NCBI GenBank assembly: GCA_023105745.1
Contig: JALGQZ010000013.1
Location: 3,817,501-3,881,500, forward strand
Length of the DNA stretch: 64,000 nt
Reading direction: 5' to 3'
From: Austropuccinia psidii
Taxonomy: Eukaryota; Basidiomycota; Pucciniomycetes; Pucciniales; Sphaerophragmiaceae
In this document: in pieces, positions 22,514-34,800 of the stretch
How the letters are laid out: every line of letters starts with the position of its first letter
Numbering within the stretch: the first letter of the stretch is position 1
The notes under the pieces: generated by a model
Told to the model about the DNA's origin: nothing
The model's database searches: none
Seen by the model: the letters and a program-made list of their open reading frames with translations, nothing else
Translations under genes and position numbers: made by a program

Positions 22514-24192
22514 AATTTAGCAGTAATCCAGTAGTCTGGTATACTTGGTACATCAATCAAGAGTCCATCAATATAGTCAATGAGCTCCATATGATCATAT
22601 TCTCCTGTGAAAGAGAATTTGGGCTAGCTTGAGGCCTCCGGAAGCTGTTTTAATGCTTCCTTCTCAGAATAAGATATGCTCTCTCCATCTTGGTAATGAG
22701 ATGGAGACCTTGCCTTATTCTCCAAAAGGGCATCTGGTTTGATTTCTTCTTGGTGATATGTAATATCCATAACATGGCCTCGTGGTTGGCGCTTCATCTT
22801 ATGGTAGACATAAAACAGTTTATTTATGTCTTGGTCCAGACAAACCCTGTCCCTTTTTCTGTGGTGTTGTTCTTCAAAAACTTGATTCACTCTTTTGTTG
22901 GTCTTTTCAGAGGCTTTTCTCAATTGAGCATTTCCCTTTTGAATATTTTTGACAGTTTTGTCCATGTAGGCTGTTTTTTTTGAGTTTTCTCAGCAAATTG
23001 GGACATTTGTAGCCCCAGTGCATCACTGTTGAAGTTACTCTCAGGTGTAACAACATTGTGGTCAATCTGAGTGGGATTCATATTGCTATTAATGGGCCTA
23101 ATGATTCTATAAGTATGTATAACTATTTGTGGCTCTTGTGTACTTCTTTCACCATTTCCAACAGCTTCTGGATCATTGGGTCTGACTCTTTATGCCTTTG
23201 GTTGAAAGAGGTCTTTTTTTGGCCCTTGTATTCTTGCCTTCTCCTGAAAACTTCCTGGGATTGTGAATAATGGTGACTCTTGGCCACTGATTGGTTGGTT
23301 CCTGAATGGTGTGAAGCTACTGGAGAGCTTGTTTGGCCTACTCCTTGTAAGCCTGAAGAAATCTGAGTATTCCCTGTCTGGGTCAGCTGTTCTTCTATAG
23401 CTTGGATAGTGGCTTGATTCTCCCTTATCCTGCTTTCTCGCACCTCCAGGATTCTCAACTGCCTGGTGGGTTTCCAACCTTTTTTGATTACCATAAGGTC
23501 TTTGAAGTCTATCTCTTTGAGACATATCTTCTGGCAACTTGCTCCAAGTTCTGCCCAGTGGGATGCCAGGTTGAACCTCTTGTTATCCATGCTCCATTGA
23601 AAGACGTCTTTGAGGGGTTGGTGGAGCTGAAGAACTGTTTCCATATACTTGCAGTCCTCTCGTTTGAGGTTTCTGTTGAATTGGAATGAAAATGGCAGAG
23701 TGGGTTTAATTTTCCTCAATGTCTTTCCATCAACCATTGTGTCCAAGGTGTCCTCCTCCAGGTCTTCTGATTCTGGACAAGCCTTCTCCGTCCTCTGGCT
23801 TGTTCCTTTGTAGGCCAATGTTTCTGAGGTGTACAGGTGACATATAAGTGTTTTCAAGCAGTCAACAACTTAATGTTCTTAGGGTATTTACCTTTGACTG
23901 TTCCTTGTACAAATTTTCTGTCTACTGCTTCTGGAAATTTTCCTTTAGCAGTTAAAACTGGGTTCATGATTGTAATCCTCCCTGTACAAGTGGTTAAGGT
24001 TTGTTTACCTTGTATTGATGCAGAGTTTTGTGGTTTTCTATTCCTCTGAGTGTCAATTGGTGTCCACCTTTTAGCTGTGATAAGGCCTCCACTGTGCCTC
24101 TTCCCTTTATCCTTGCTGCCCTCTGGCTCTGAGGGTATCACTGGTGTGTTGGCCTGTGACTGGGCCTCAAGTGGGATGAAGTTTTCTTCCAC
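22514..24192 (-). pseudogene. Family-1 Gag N-terminal half, decayed, with leader
   Basis: Gag-frame fragments: 22624-22965 (coiled coil, then MSYSEKEALKQLPEA-like sequence), 23190-23537 (SQRDRLQRPYGNQ...). The leader ORF is at 23854-24192. An inferred 68-nt intron, 23824-23891 (GTAAAT...CTGTACACCTCAG on the minus strand), has the same length and position as in the other two family-1 copies. The gag frame is interrupted several times, unlike the overlapping frame at 23123-23857. Confidence 0.7.
23123..23857 (-). CDS. Overlapping 244-codon accessory ORF (family 1, chimera)
   Basis: Fully open, with exactly the same length (244 codons) and ends as at 51446-52180 and 62190-62924. It contains the conserved core DVFQWSMDNKRFNLASHWAE, the KICLKEIDFKDLMVI segment, KGWKPTRQ (GWNP-type motif) and a basic tail with RRRQEYKGQKK, then ESDPMIQKLLEMVKEVHK. 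It overlaps gag in a different frame and remains open although gag is broken here. Its ATG is inside the putative intron; the spliced form would start from the leader ORF. No known domain is recognised. Confidence 0.5.
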   Translation of the reverse strand: MKTLICHLYTSETLAYKGTSQRTEKACPESEDLEEDTLDTMVDGKTLRKIKPTLPFSFQFNRNLKREDCKYMETVLQLHQPLKDVFQWSMDNKRFNLASHWAELGASCQKICLKEIDFKDLMVIKKGWKPTRQLRILEVRESRIRENQATIQAIEEQLTQTGNTQISSGLQGVGQTSSPVASHHSGTNQSVAKSHHYSQSQEVFRRRQEYKGQKKTSFNQRHKESDPMIQKLLEMVKEVHKSHK

Positions 24193-24802
24193 TTAATCTA
24201 TGAGGAGAAAGAGGGATTAATTTCAGTTAATACTTCTTACAAGGCTGTTTGCATGTCTAAGAATGGCCTCTGGGAAATATATTTGTATATTATTCCCCTT
24301 TATTGTGACAGTGCAATTGAAATTTACATTTACATGTCGGAAATACAGCTTATTGATATCTGGTACACTATTTGCATACCAGTATCTCACAGATAAACTT
24401 GTAATCAGGAAGTATAATCCAAAACGTGGTCCTGTAAAGGGTAATTGAAGTTATCAATATACCCAACCACGCCTCTAACACTGTTGATTTTACAGTAATA
24501 GGTGTCCTTTTTAATTAAAAAAATGGACATTATTGATGGCTTGAAGTGTTTTATTATGTAAAACACACCAAAAATAAAGCTTTTCTGGTGATTAAATTTA
24601 AATCAACCATGCAACAAATCAATTAAAAGACAAATATCACACTGGTTTATAACATATACCACTCAAAGAACAAATATAAGATATATATTATAATTTATTT
24701 TTAGGAACATTACCCCTAAAAAAGAAAAAAATGTTAGAAATAAAATAAAAATGAGAAAAAAGTCACTTATATGCATAAAAAGGTGCAAAAAATCAAATAA
24801 AA

Positions 24803-24820
24803 CATGGCCAGGCCCCAAAA
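24803..24820 (-). promoter_or_regulatory. Primer-binding-site motif
   Basis: CATGGCCAGGCCCCAAAA abuts the LTR start TGTCAGG at 24821. It has one substitution and one deleted C relative to the motif of the younger elements. Confidence 0.55.
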
Positions 24821-26257
24821 TGTCAGGCTGAGTCTATTATGAAGCTTATTAATGAATAGTTACAATCTTTAACTATGACTGTGACAAGGTAAAAATAATA
24901 ATAAAATGGTTTATCAATGATAAATAAGGGTTTATGAAATAATATGCAGGGCTTTACTATTGATTCATAGTGGTGGTGAGTGCTGTTGAAAGCCCTGCAT
25001 GCAGATTTACCTGTTGGGTTACAATAATAGAGACCAGAATAGTTAAAAGTACAATTATGCCTGATTATTTTCCAAGATTATAGCTGTTATTGACAGTTGT
25101 AATGCATAGGAATTCAAAAGCAGGATGAGGAAACCTTTTCTGGTGGAGAAAAGGCCCCTTTTTATCCTACAATTGGGTGAAAAAGGCTACTAGACCTTTC
25201 CACATAGAGGAAGTGAAGATTTTTCACTCCCAAGGACTGGCTTGTGGTTTTCACAAGGCCTTTATAGCCTTTATGGGGCTCATATGTGGTTTTGAAACCC
25301 TATCCAGGCAGTTTTCACCAATACAGAGTGAAGGTTTTCATCTGGGGACCACATAGCCCTCCTCTGACGTGTATGATGGGTAGAATGCTGAACAGAACCT
25401 GTAAAGGACCCCAGTATTGACCAAACTATGAGGAAATGAAGTATAAAAAGGCTTTTTTTGTCTGTTTGACACCTCATAATCATAGCTATTGGAGAATATC
25501 CCACAGTAAAGCTGTATTGGTCTAGCTGTGAGATTTTGACCTTAAAGCTGCCATACCTTTGTCAGTTTTTTAGATATCAGGCTCAACATTGACTCACTCT
25601 GTAGTCCTGGATGTGTTCTACACAATGGTACCTCATTTGATATGGTTATCCTTAAATGTGGCAAAGTTATGCCATGTACAAGATTTTTTGTACATATGTA
25701 TGATTTGCTTAAAATATGTATGGAACTTGTTTTCCCCATAACTTTTTTTTATATGAAATATGGGGAAATGAATTGCACCATCAGATATTCCTAATTTTTC
25801 TCTTTCCAAAAAGACCCCACTTTAGGTATCTCACACTAAAACTGTAGAAGCTAGATTAGAGGTGAGTGTTTTATTCATCCTTATTTGGCTTATTTTGGTC
25901 ATAACTTCTGTATTTCTGGTGCTAGCTCAATTTGGCTAGTACCATTGGATAGGCCTGACTTAGAGCTAAATTTTGAATACCCATTTGATGGGTTAATTCT
26001 CTTCCTCTGGATTTCAGATGAGGGGTGAAAATTAAGGTTCATGCTCAGCAACTACTTTGAGCAGGAATAACATTATTATTTCTTGTCCTATGATGGTGGG
26101 AATTTTGTATTTGGAAAGTGATGCGTTGACTCTTTCTTTTGGTACATTTTGAGCTGATGTGGCTCAGCCCCATGTTTTGGTGGTATCTTGGCTTTACACT
26201 TGGTTTATGGTATTTGGCTGTCATGTTTGTGCTCTGGCTTTGAGTCACAGGCTCACA
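24821..26257 (-). mobile_element. Family-1 5' LTR of the chimeric element
   Basis: It begins TGTCAGGCTGAGTC and ends GGCTCACA, and is 1437 bp long. It is homologous along its length to the LTRs at 44858, 53110 and 55615. The outer flank (GACAC) cannot be matched to a left-hand duplication because the other end of the element is chimeric. Confidence 0.8.
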
Positions 26258-26962
26258 GACACCTCATATCAACAGTTATGGGATAGTATCCTGAAGTATT
26301 GGTTTTTTTCCAATATTGTGGTATTATGACCTTGAAACTGCCATAGCTTTGTCAATTTGGAATACAGAGGGCTCAAAAGTGGTATATTTTTTAGTCTTTT
26401 ATGGGTTCTACACAATGGTTACCCATTTGACATACCTAACATTGAAGATGAAAAAGCTATACAGGCTTTGAATACCATTATTGGAATTTGGATTTCTGAT
26501 AAAACCTGTTATAAGTTATTATCCTTATTGAATTTTTTATAGAGGTGGTAAAGTTATATGGAGAGTGCCATTAGAAATACCATATTCTTCTCCTTCTAAG
26601 AAGACCCCACTTTGCACAGCTCACACTAAAAAATTAACAAGTTAGATTAGAGGTAAATTCTTCTTTAACCCTCAGTCAGCTTACATTTTGCAATAAACTG
26701 TGTAGTTTTGGTGATAGTACCATTTTTCTAGTAAAATTAGGTATCCCTGACTGAGCTATTACATTGAAAAAAACATTTTATGGGGTTCTGCTTCTTTGTG
26801 TAGACTTTATGTGGAGGTAAAAATTGACCTTTATGTTCAGTCCTTTTTTTGAGCTGGAATAACTTTGTTATTCCTTGTCCTATGACCATGGGAGTTGAAT
26901 ATTTGTACAAATGTTGATTTCCTCTTTCTCTTTAATTCCATTATGAGCTACTGTGGTGCATG
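26258..26962 (-). repeat. Truncated divergent family-1-like LTR fragment
   Basis: It starts GACACCTCATAT...GTTATGGGATA and follows the order of family-1 LTR sequence (compare 45495-46190) with clearly lower identity. It is cut by the family-1 LTR on the left and the family-2 LTR on the right. The interior includes the repeated phrase TAACTTTGTTATTCCTTGTC. It is probably the oldest LTR relic at this site. Confidence 0.6.
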
Positions 26963-28421
26963 TGTCACACCAATGGAAATGAATGCTCTTGGACCTCAAT
27001 ATGGCATATCCATGCCATATCCAATTTATGGAATTTTGGCCATATCCAAAATAATTTGCCAAATTGTGCATTTCATCCCTTTTGGCCTTTTATGGTCATT
27101 TCACTCTCTGGGCCCAGCTTGGCCCCTTCACCATCATCAGGCCTTTCCCTGCCTTTCTCTGCTTTTAGGCACCCTTGGGTATTCTCCAGTCAACAGGGAA
27201 AATACAGCCCAAAATCCTGTATTTGGAATTTTGAGCTCTCAAGACAGATTTGTGCATTTTGTGGTATTTGCCATTTTAGGCCATTTTACTATGTAATCTG
27301 GGAAATATGTCAAAATGGCCATATGAGGCTGTTTGGAGCTTGATTTCCAGTTTTGCGCATTTTTTGTGCACTTTGAAAAAATACAGTTTTAAAGATGTAT
27401 TAGCCTTCTTTGGCCAAATCATCCAAAACACCTTTTCACCTTTGAAGCCACTCAAAATCCATTCTTCACTTATATTCTCCTGGAATCAATCCAAAAGACC
27501 TGTGGCCATTTCCAGCCTCCAATAATTAAACTTTCCATAAATGGTGTTATACACCATTATGAATCTTTTTTCACCAGCAATCCAATGGTTATTTCAACTT
27601 TTCATCAGGTCATTAAAGCACATCAGAAAAAGGATTCATCAAGGTTCAAAAGAAAAGTGTCAATCTCAAATAACAATGACACCATCAAGCAATCATTGGT
27701 TATTCTCATTCACAGTATACCTCAAGGGAATACTGGCAGTTCATTCTCAAGGGATATTCAAGAGGCAGTTCCAAAACAATTTGCCAAGATTCAGTGTTTC
27801 ATCAATCCACCTTGGCAACCACATTCATTCAATAAATTCTGGATTCATCAATACCTGTATTCTCAATCATACACCATGGGAATTTCATTCAACCCAGTTC
27901 ATTTCCCAATTTGGCAAGGTACTCACTTCATCAAGCAGTCAATACAGCTTCCAGGATTCAATACAGACCAGCTGTAAGCCTGAAGGAGTCAAGTTCTCAG
28001 CTTTTCACATATACCAGCCTGCTTTGACTGTGGGGGGTTTTCCCCTAGTTAATTAATATATTTTTATTTTATTTTATCTTATCTTTTTTGTTAAGTGAAT
28101 ATTGATATTATCAAGTCAGTCACTTAGCACCTTTGTTCAACTTTCTTTGCCTTTCGGTAGATATTGGTGGTCATATCCTTTACTAATTCCATTGTACCTT
28201 CTGGAAGATTGAAACAGTGACTAAGGACTTTCTTGGTTGTCTCTTTGGCCATTTTCTTTCTTATTTCTATTATTTCATCTCATCTTTTTTACCTGCATAT
28301 TTCTTAGAGGAATTCAATTATTTTACTTTATTTTCTTCATTCTTTTGGAGTGTTCCAAGTGAGCTCCCTGATTGCTGAGTGCCAGGCCACTCTTGTTTTT
28401 TCACCAAGAGCCCCTGTGACA
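26963..28421 (+). mobile_element. Family-2 Ty3 5' LTR
   Basis: It begins TGTCACACC and ends CCCCTGTGACA, and is 1459 bp long. It matches in reverse the LTR at 14058 and directly the 3' LTR fragment at 55315-55614. It is followed by leader and gag in plus orientation. The two LTRs of this element differ at many positions by eye, so the insertion is old. ORFs within (27541-28056 and others) are not considered coding. Confidence 0.75.
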
Positions 28422-29153
28422 TTATATAAATTAAATCATAATTTCTTTTCATACTTTCTTTATAATTTCATTCACTCATTAATTGAAATTATGACTCTTT
28501 AAGGTTTATGAACTTTATGATTCATCATCATCTCTCAGTTCTCTCTCATTAGTTCTTCATTTCAAAAATTTACAACTGACCCATTCTTTTTTTTCTTCTT
28601 TTAAATCTTATTTCAAATCATCAAATTTATTTTATTCATAATTCAGGCTTATTTTCATTTTATTTTCAAATTTATCATCAAATCACTCAGATTCATTCTT
28701 CACATCAAGATTCATATTGATTCATTCTTCAAGAATTTTGATCTTTAAAAGAAGCACCCACTTCATTTTGATTAGATTGATTTATTTGACAAAAATTGAT
28801 ATTGAATTCAAGCAAATTGATTTACCTGAAGATTTCATTGATTTTGCTGATTTTTCACATCAAGAATTTTGACATAAATTGATTTTGCCTCAATAATTAA
28901 TTTGATCAACTGATCTTCTGCAAGATTTAGATTTTTATTTAAATCAAAATATTGATTTATTGACTTAAAGATTTCATTTTGGTATTTGATTGATTGATTT
29001 ACCTCAAGATTTCATTTTTCCTTCATTGATTCTTCTTCAAAAAATTGATATTCATTTTGATTTTTACTTCAAGTTTTCCTGTTGATTTGCCTCAAGCTTT
29101 TCCTCTTCAAAATTTTGATTTTATTTATTTCATTTTATTTTTACCCTTAAATC
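28422..29153 (+). other. Leader of the family-2 element
   Basis: A pyrimidine- and T-rich, gene-free stretch with many TTGATTT and TCAAGATTT repeats, between the 5' LTR and the gag ATG at 29154. It does not show the primer-binding motif of families 1 and 3. No RNA gene is seen. Confidence 0.5.
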
Positions 29154-29693
29154 ATGCCTATCCAACATTCACCTCCTGCAAGACAGACAAGATCTCAGGC
29201 CAGAGCTCAAGCTGTTCTTTCTCCAACTCCAAGAGCTCCTCTTGACAGCACCCCAGCAGTGCCTCAACTGAGGGCCCAATTACACAGAGGACATAATTTG
29301 GAAAGAGAAGCACCAACCAGGAAGGAAGGAATAGGGCCAAGAAGATCAAATTCTTTTTTCAGGAGTAGTTGGCAGTTTTCCAGGACTTTTAATGACCACT
29401 TTCAAAGGTCCCGGTGAAGATGGTGAAGAGGAGGAGAAGAATTCGGTGGAAGAGGAAGAGTCTGATGGTACTGGAGGTGTTCCTGCTCCTGTGGGAGCAT
29501 CTGAAGGCACCAGAGGACCAACTCTATCCCATTTTGATCTGACTGTCTCTCATAAGTCTGAGCCATCCTTATTTGCCATCATTCAGAAAATGACACAGAT
29601 TATGGCCAATCTTCAAGCAGCTTCATCTTCTGAAGCATCAAGACCACCAGCCTTTTGGACTCCATCTATGAAGGCACCATAATACTTTGATGG
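29154..29693 (+). pseudogene. Family-2 Gag N-terminus, interrupted
   Basis: It starts MPIQHSPPARQTRSQARAQ, a basic and Pro/Ala-rich N-terminus. It frameshifts near 29390 into a frame with an acidic EDGEEEEKNSVEEEE segment and MTQIMANLQAASSSEASRPPAF, ending KAP-stop-YFDG exactly where the 10.7-kb element is inserted (29694). The continuation is at 40396. It is the structural protein of a cytoplasmic virus-like particle; here non-functional. Confidence 0.75.
29689..29693. repeat. Target-site duplication GATGG (left)
   Basis: GATGG immediately precedes LTR start TGTAAGG and is repeated at 40396-40400 after the right LTR end GGCTCACA. Joining the flanks restores a YFDGTQPF-type capsid sequence. 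Confidence 0.9.
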
Positions 29694-31720
29694 TGTAAGG
29701 TTTGACTATGAAACAATAAGTAAAAAATTACTAATTTATTACTTATTGTACTCTGAATGTCCTTATAATTAAAGTAAATAAGATTAAAATAATAATAATA
29801 ATAAAGAAATATTATTATTATGGCGTAAAAATATTATATTATTAAATAAATATAATAATATAAATTAATATTATATGAAATTATAATATTATAAATAATA
29901 TATTAATATAAAATAATTAATATATTATAAAGCTCTTTTTTATTGTTACCAACAAATAATAAAGGCGTAAAAAACTGTTTTTTATAAATAAAAAACAATT
30001 AATAACAATAATATTACTAATATTAAAGTTATATATTAATATAAATACTATTTATATTAATTAAGAATTATTAAGAGTAATAATAAGAGAGAAATTATTA
30101 TAATAAGATGAAATAACCTACTTTTAACACTTAAAATAATAATTTTGAGATATTTTACGCCAAAAGAATATAATACAACTTTTTCAAATTGTATTTACAA
30201 TAAAAAATAAAGAAAATTACTAAATTTCTTGATTTTACGTGGAAATGAGTTTTTAGAGAGATTTTTAACAAAAACAATTAAATAAATGATTTAATCACGT
30301 CAAAATAGATGATTATAGCAAGGTGGTCTTTGGTCTTTAATAATATAACAGTTTTATATATAAAGAATAAAGAAATTACCTTTGATTTAATTGATTTAAT
30401 GTTTTTGATGCGTCTGAGGGGAAAACAGAGTAAAAAGAGCTCTATTTATAGTAAATACCTCCCTCCTAGAGTCCAACAGGCTTCTAGTAGACGTGTACTG
30501 ATCATATCCACTGGAATTGATCAATATTTTAAGGTTTGAGGGTGATTACATCATGATCAAACCATATTACATCATTATTACACCATTATTTAGAGTTATC
30601 ACTATAACTCTAAGTGTGATGACATCAGAGGCTTGGCAGAACCCCAAATTTCGTGGATTTTATTAGTTTTAATCATAAACTAATAGTATTCACCAATTTT
30701 ATCACTATTAAGACTGTTAAACTTAATTTAAGGTTACAGTATGTGATCATAACAGCTCAATTTAAGCTCAAACTTTGATCCTCAATAACTTTTAAGGTTT
30801 TCACGCTACAGCAATTCAGAGAGTGAATTCTGATAGCCTGACATAACCTCATTATGCTGCCAAGAGCTTTTCATTACATCATCAAAACTCTAATTTTGAT
30901 GATTTTTCTTGTAACTCATCTTTTCTGTCGAAATTCAATATTTTAAACTTCAAACCTTGATTTCAGGGGGTTATACCCTGAATTTAATAATAAAAATTAC
31001 ATCATTTTTCACGAATGAACTAGGAGAATCCAACTGTATACTTTTTTTTAAGTTTGGACTACTTTCACAACAAAGTGGTCAACAGCTCTGTTGATTTTTA
31101 TCAATATTTCCTCATAAGTCTTAACCTTGTTTATAATTTGCAAAATAAAGTTCATATCTGTGTTCTTACAGTAATTACGTGGTAACTTTATTTTTGGTTC
31201 ATCATTCTAGCATGTATAGTTTAGAAGATATTAGCTATGATCACTGAATATATGCGTTGACCAAAAAAGTGCATATATTCAGGATAATTCCTTAAGTATT
31301 GATTTTGGGAATTAGCTTATTAATTGTTTTATATGTGGACTTTTGTGAAGAATCCACTGGTACAATTTATTTCACATGTTGTTTCATTAGTTTCTGAGAT
31401 AAATAAGTTTTTATGGTTTTTATAAGGTATTGTACCTTATAATTCCTTAAATATTGGCTTTACAGATATGCCATAAAAATGGTATATGTGTATTTTTCCA
31501 TGGGGAATCCAATGGTATAATTTATTTCACATGTTCATTCATTGGTTTTTAAGTTAAACCAATTTTAGTACCAATTTATGGTATTTTTTGTATATTTGAG
31601 TAATTATTTTTAGTGTATAGTTATTCTAATTAATTTTAATATAATTATATTAAAGGCATAATTATTCTGAGTATTTTTTGTGACCTTATTGGGTATGTGG
31701 TCATATCTCAAAGGCTCACA
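29694..31720 (-). mobile_element. 3' LTR of the intact family-3 element
   Basis: 2027 bp, the same length as the partner at 38369-40395. By eye they differ at roughly 16-18 positions (under 1%). + strand ends are TGTAAGG...GGCTCACA, so on the element strand TGTGAGCC...CCTTACA. A 76-codon + strand ORF present in both LTRs (30309-30539) is antisense to the element and not regarded as a gene. Confidence 0.93.
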
Positions 31721-31739
31721 TTCCCTACCACCAAAAAAG
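31721..31739 (-). promoter_or_regulatory. Polypurine tract of the family-3 element
   Basis: On the element strand the bases before the LTR start TGTGAGCC read TTTTTTGGTGGTAGGGAA. The GGTGGTAGGGAA part is purine-rich and would prime plus-strand synthesis. Confidence 0.55.
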
Positions 31740-31838
31740 ATTGTACCACAATCTGATATATGTGATTAGGGTATCATCCACTGTCCTACCTCTTCAATAG
31801 ACTTTTGTTAGTCTTGAAGCTCAATAATGCTTAACTTT

Positions 31839-34800
31839 TTATTTTTCAGGTTTTCTTTCATGTCTGAACCTTCTTAGTAATTTATCAGCATTTGTTATAT
31901 CTTTCTCAAGTAGCCATTCATCTTCTTGAGTTGAATTTCTATACCTTACAAGGTATTCCCTTTCTTTTTTGTTTCTTGTCCTTCTTTCTTTAAGGACTTT
32001 TACTATTCTCTTTTCCTCTCCTTCCTCCAAGGGGGGAATTTCAAGTGGGGGTTTATTTCTTAGTGGAAATAATTCCTTGTCACTTGAACTGTAAGGTTTT
32101 ATCAGACTTACAGGGAAAGTTGGGTGTTTGTTCATTAGTTCACCTGTGAGTTCTAATTGCACAGCATTGGGTCCATGAAGTGCTTTTATCATAAATGGTC
32201 CTGCAAAGGAATCTTTCAATTTCTTTGGGCCTTTTATGTTATTGAAATTAAGGGTTGATACTAAAACCAAGTCCCCTATTTTGAAATCAGGTGGTTTATG
32301 ACTTTTATCCCATCTTTCTTTTGCATATTTAAAAGAATCTTGCATGCATCTGTTTGCATGGTGTCTTGCTTTGTCAAGCATTATCTTGAAGCTGCTTGCT
32401 GTTGGATGTATATCCACTAAGTCCTTTTTGAGGGTATCATAAGGAAGTCTTGGATTCCAACCTTTCTCTAGCATTGCTGGTGTTTTGCCAGTAGAAGAAT
32501 GGATTGATGTCTTATATGCCAGTTCAAGTGCTGGTATTAGTGTACACCAATCATGGGTAAAACCATCAGAATCTTTGAATTCTAGCCCATAAGCACAGAA
32601 TCTTCTGATCATATCCTCTAGGGTCTGTATCATTCTTTCTGCTAGACCATCAGTTTGAGGATGATAAGCTGTTGAGAATGATAATTTTTTCCCAAACAAG
32701 TTATGGAGATTTGTCCATAATGCTGAAGTGAACTTTGGGTCTCTATCACTTATAATATTTTGGAATAAGCCTGTATGGCTAATAACTTTATTCCATATCA
32801 TTATGGCTGTGTCCATAGCTGTGTCTTCTTTATGACATGGTAAGAACATGGGAGTTTTACTGTATCTGTCAACTAATACTAGGCATGCATTATAGCTCCT
32901 GTCTCCTCCTGGAGGTAAAGCTGTTACCCAATCCATATGAACTATTTCCCATGGGGATTTTGGTTCTTGCATTTGGATCATCATTCCAAATTTCTTTCCT
33001 GTAGCTCTGTTGGCTTTTTGGCATCTGTCACAGGTTTGGCAGTACTCTGCAACATCTTTCTTCCAATTTGGCCACCAAGAGCAGGTTTTCACCCTCTCTA
33101 GTGTCCTATCTTCTGAGAGATGTCCAGATGCAACACTATCATGACACTCATGTAAAATAGTGTTTATTAGTGTCCTGTCTGTTAAGGCCATAACACATGT
33201 GTGTTTTGTTCTATGGTAAAGGATTCCATCAAGGAGGTGGAATCTTCCTTCATCATATGCTTTTTTCCATATTTCATCTAGTTTTGATGAAAGTGATGGA
33301 TCTTTGCAGTCTTTCATTAGAAGTTGGCTTAAGATATGGCAGTTTTTGTCTGTCTTATAGCTTTCTTTAACTTGGTTAAAGAATTCTGTGCCAATGTCTG
33401 TAACACATATTCCTTCTATATGGTGCTCTTCTTGTGGTACCCATGCTGGATTGTCAGGGGTATCTGCTAGAGCCCATCTTCTAAGACCATCTGCATTTTT
33501 ATGAATATTTCCAGATTTATGAACAATAGTCATATTTCCCCTATATTCTTGGATAGCAATTTGCCATCTCAGCATATGTCTATTTGGAGTCTTCATATTT
33601 AATAGTGATTTCACAGCATTACAGTCTGTGATTACATCAAATACTGTGCCATCCAAATAATAATGCAGCTTTTCTAAAGCCCACACTAGGCATAAGCATT
33701 CCATTTGGCTTGCTCCATACGTTGCTTGTGTTGGCTTTATCTGCCTTGAAATGAAACAAATTGGTCCTTCCACTGGTTTATCATTGATAATTTGTGTTTG
33801 GTGAAGTGCAGCACCTAGTCCTTCTCCACAAGCATCAATGTACAGTTTGAAAGGTAGTTTCCAATCTGGCATTAGAAGAAATGGGGCATTTGTTAAAGAA
33901 TTTTTCAATTCTTCATATGCCTTGACTCTTTCTTCTGTCATCTCATAGACTGTTTGTTGGTCACATAGCTTATACAAGGATTTAGCAATCTTTGCAAAGT
34001 CCTTTATATGCTGTCTATAGTAACCAGCAAATCCTAGAAATGATTGCATTTCTTTTTTAGTTTGAGGCATTGGTTTAAGTAGTACTGCTGCTACTTTATT
34101 TTTGTCTATGCCTAGACTAAGTCCAGATACTACATGTCCTAGGGCTTTCAATTCACTATATGCAAAATGACACTTTTTCAATGAAATTTTCATATTTACT
34201 TGGACTATTTTCTGTAGTACCCTTTCTAGTCTTGTCAGGTGATTTTCCCAAGTTTCTGAGCAAACTATGATATCATCAATGTAGATTATTAACCATCCTT
34301 CTGATAATTCTTCAGGAAATATGGTATTCATCATTCTTTGATAATGGGAAGGTGCATTTTTTATCCCAAATGGCATTCTTAAGTATTCAAAAATTCCACA
34401 ATGGACTATTATTCTTAGTAGTTTCTTGGCATTGTCTGTTAAGACATTTTGATGAAAACCCTTAAGAGCATCCATAGCTGTGATGAACTTAGCTTGTGAC
34501 AATTGGGTCAATGTCTCATGGATTCTGGGTATTGGATATCTGTCTGGAATGGTATAGGTATTCAGGGCTCTGAAGTCTCCTACCATCCTTGATTTTCCAT
34601 TATGCCAAGTTATAATGACAGGTGTAGTAACTTCTACTTGCTCATTATGTCCAACCTTTCTTAATACTCCAAGGTCCATTAATTCTTTAATGTGCACCTC
34701 TAGGGCTTCTCTAGCTCTTGGACTGGCTGGATAAGCAGGTCTTCTTAATAAAGGTGGGTAAGGTTTTTCTACATTAAGAATTATATCCACTTCATGTCCA

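Larger units (their letters stand above)
16512..26257 (-). mobile_element. Chimeric Ty3 element: family-1 gag-pol, family-2 tail
   Basis: From right to left: family-1 5' LTR (24821-26257), primer-binding site, leader ORF, gag, protease, RT, RNase H and integrase core of family 1, then a family-2 integrase tail, 3' UTR and 3' LTR (14058 to about 15935). A family-1 solo LTR sits in gag. Heavily mutated; no complete enzyme remains. Whether it moved as a chimera or arose by deletion between two elements cannot be decided here. Confidence 0.55.

Noticed and set aside
27541..28056. 171-codon + strand ORF (and 27585-27977)
   Set aside because: Inside the family-2 5' LTR, low complexity in Ser/Gln/His/Ile, not kept in the reverse copy at 14058.
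30309..30539. 76-codon + strand ORF present in both family-3 LTRs (also 38984-39214)
   Set aside because: The duplication is explained by the LTR pair, and the ORF is antisense to the element. No protein features.
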